Shown one piece after another: positions 59,881-60,000 of a DNA stretch of 60,000 bases (within the stretch, counting starts at the first letter, position 1; the number at the start of each line of letters is the position of its first letter). Location: the NCBI GenBank assembly GCA_014529385.2, contig CM043942.1:105183141-105243140 (forward strand), in the 5' to 3' direction. Source of the stretch: Adiantum capillus-veneris. Taxonomy: Eukaryota > Streptophyta > Polypodiopsida > Polypodiales > Pteridaceae. The position numbers were made by a program, and so were the translations under genes. The notes below the pieces were generated by a model, which worked only from the letters and a program-made list of their open reading frames with translations, did no database searches and was not told the origin of the DNA.

Positions 59881-60000
59881 TTGTTGACTTGCAAACATCT
59901 TGCACCCAGCCCGGCAAGTGCAGTTGTTGCTGGTAATGATCAGCAAGACAATGAAGAAATCGAGGACGAGACTGGCAATGCTGACTATATCCCGCTGGTT
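59881..60000 (+). other. Open acidic frame running off the window
   Basis: A frame reading LAPSPASAVVAGNDQQDNEE and then IEDETGNADYIPLV is open to the last base. It may be the acidic tail of the HUH gene after another shift, or a separate exon. Confidence 0.3.

Overview
The window is repeat-dominated nuclear DNA of a land plant. Almost every recognisable protein is a plant-type Ty1/copia or Ty3/gypsy retroelement product, primer-binding sites match plant tRNA-Met and tRNA-Asp classes, and dinucleotide microsatellites (GA/CT, CA/TG, TA) are frequent. I see no tRNA, rRNA, CRISPR array, bacterial operon or intact single-copy gene. The species cannot be fixed from the sequence; a non-seed plant such as a fern is a weak guess.

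Layout, left to right. (1) 1-3858: 3' part of a decayed + strand copia element with its 3' LTR. (2) 7020-11049: a truncated minus-strand gypsy element with a tRNA-Met primer site and part of its 5' LTR to the right. (3) 12749-17966: a 5.2-kb TG...CA unit flanked by the 5-bp duplication GGTCG. It looks like a giant solo LTR and carries about 17 copies of an AT-rich 152-bp tandem repeat. (4) 18494-42583: a 24-kb minus-strand gypsy element (B) with two LTRs, a tRNA-Asp primer site, a polypurine tract and the duplication GCTTC. Two younger elements are nested in it: gypsy element C (20646-27533, minus, dual RNase H) and copia element D (35953-41159, plus, duplication TTTTT). Element B has an unusual 3' extension with a second retropepsin-like domain and four W-x-P-K motifs. 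(5) 42589-48050: non-coding sequence with duplications and microsatellites. (6) 48064-54499: a decayed open frame of unknown function, split by copia element E (48716-53870, minus, duplication ACAAC). (7) 56123-57036: a decayed PIF1-like helicase, followed by a segmental duplication. (8) 58997-59860: a + strand gene with HUH and YxxKD motifs resembling the Rep endonuclease of replitron-type or other eukaryotic HUH elements, broken by a run of 22 G.

No retroelement here can act alone. All coding regions carry stops, frameshifts or lost catalytic residues, although D and E keep near-complete gag-pol and LTR pairs that differ by only about 3.5 percent by hand count. The order of events is readable. 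B inserted first, and C and D landed inside it. E landed in an already transcribed or decaying host frame. The helicase relic and the HUH gene lie within 4 kb on the same strand. They are the best candidates for a non-LTR, possibly little-described mobile system.
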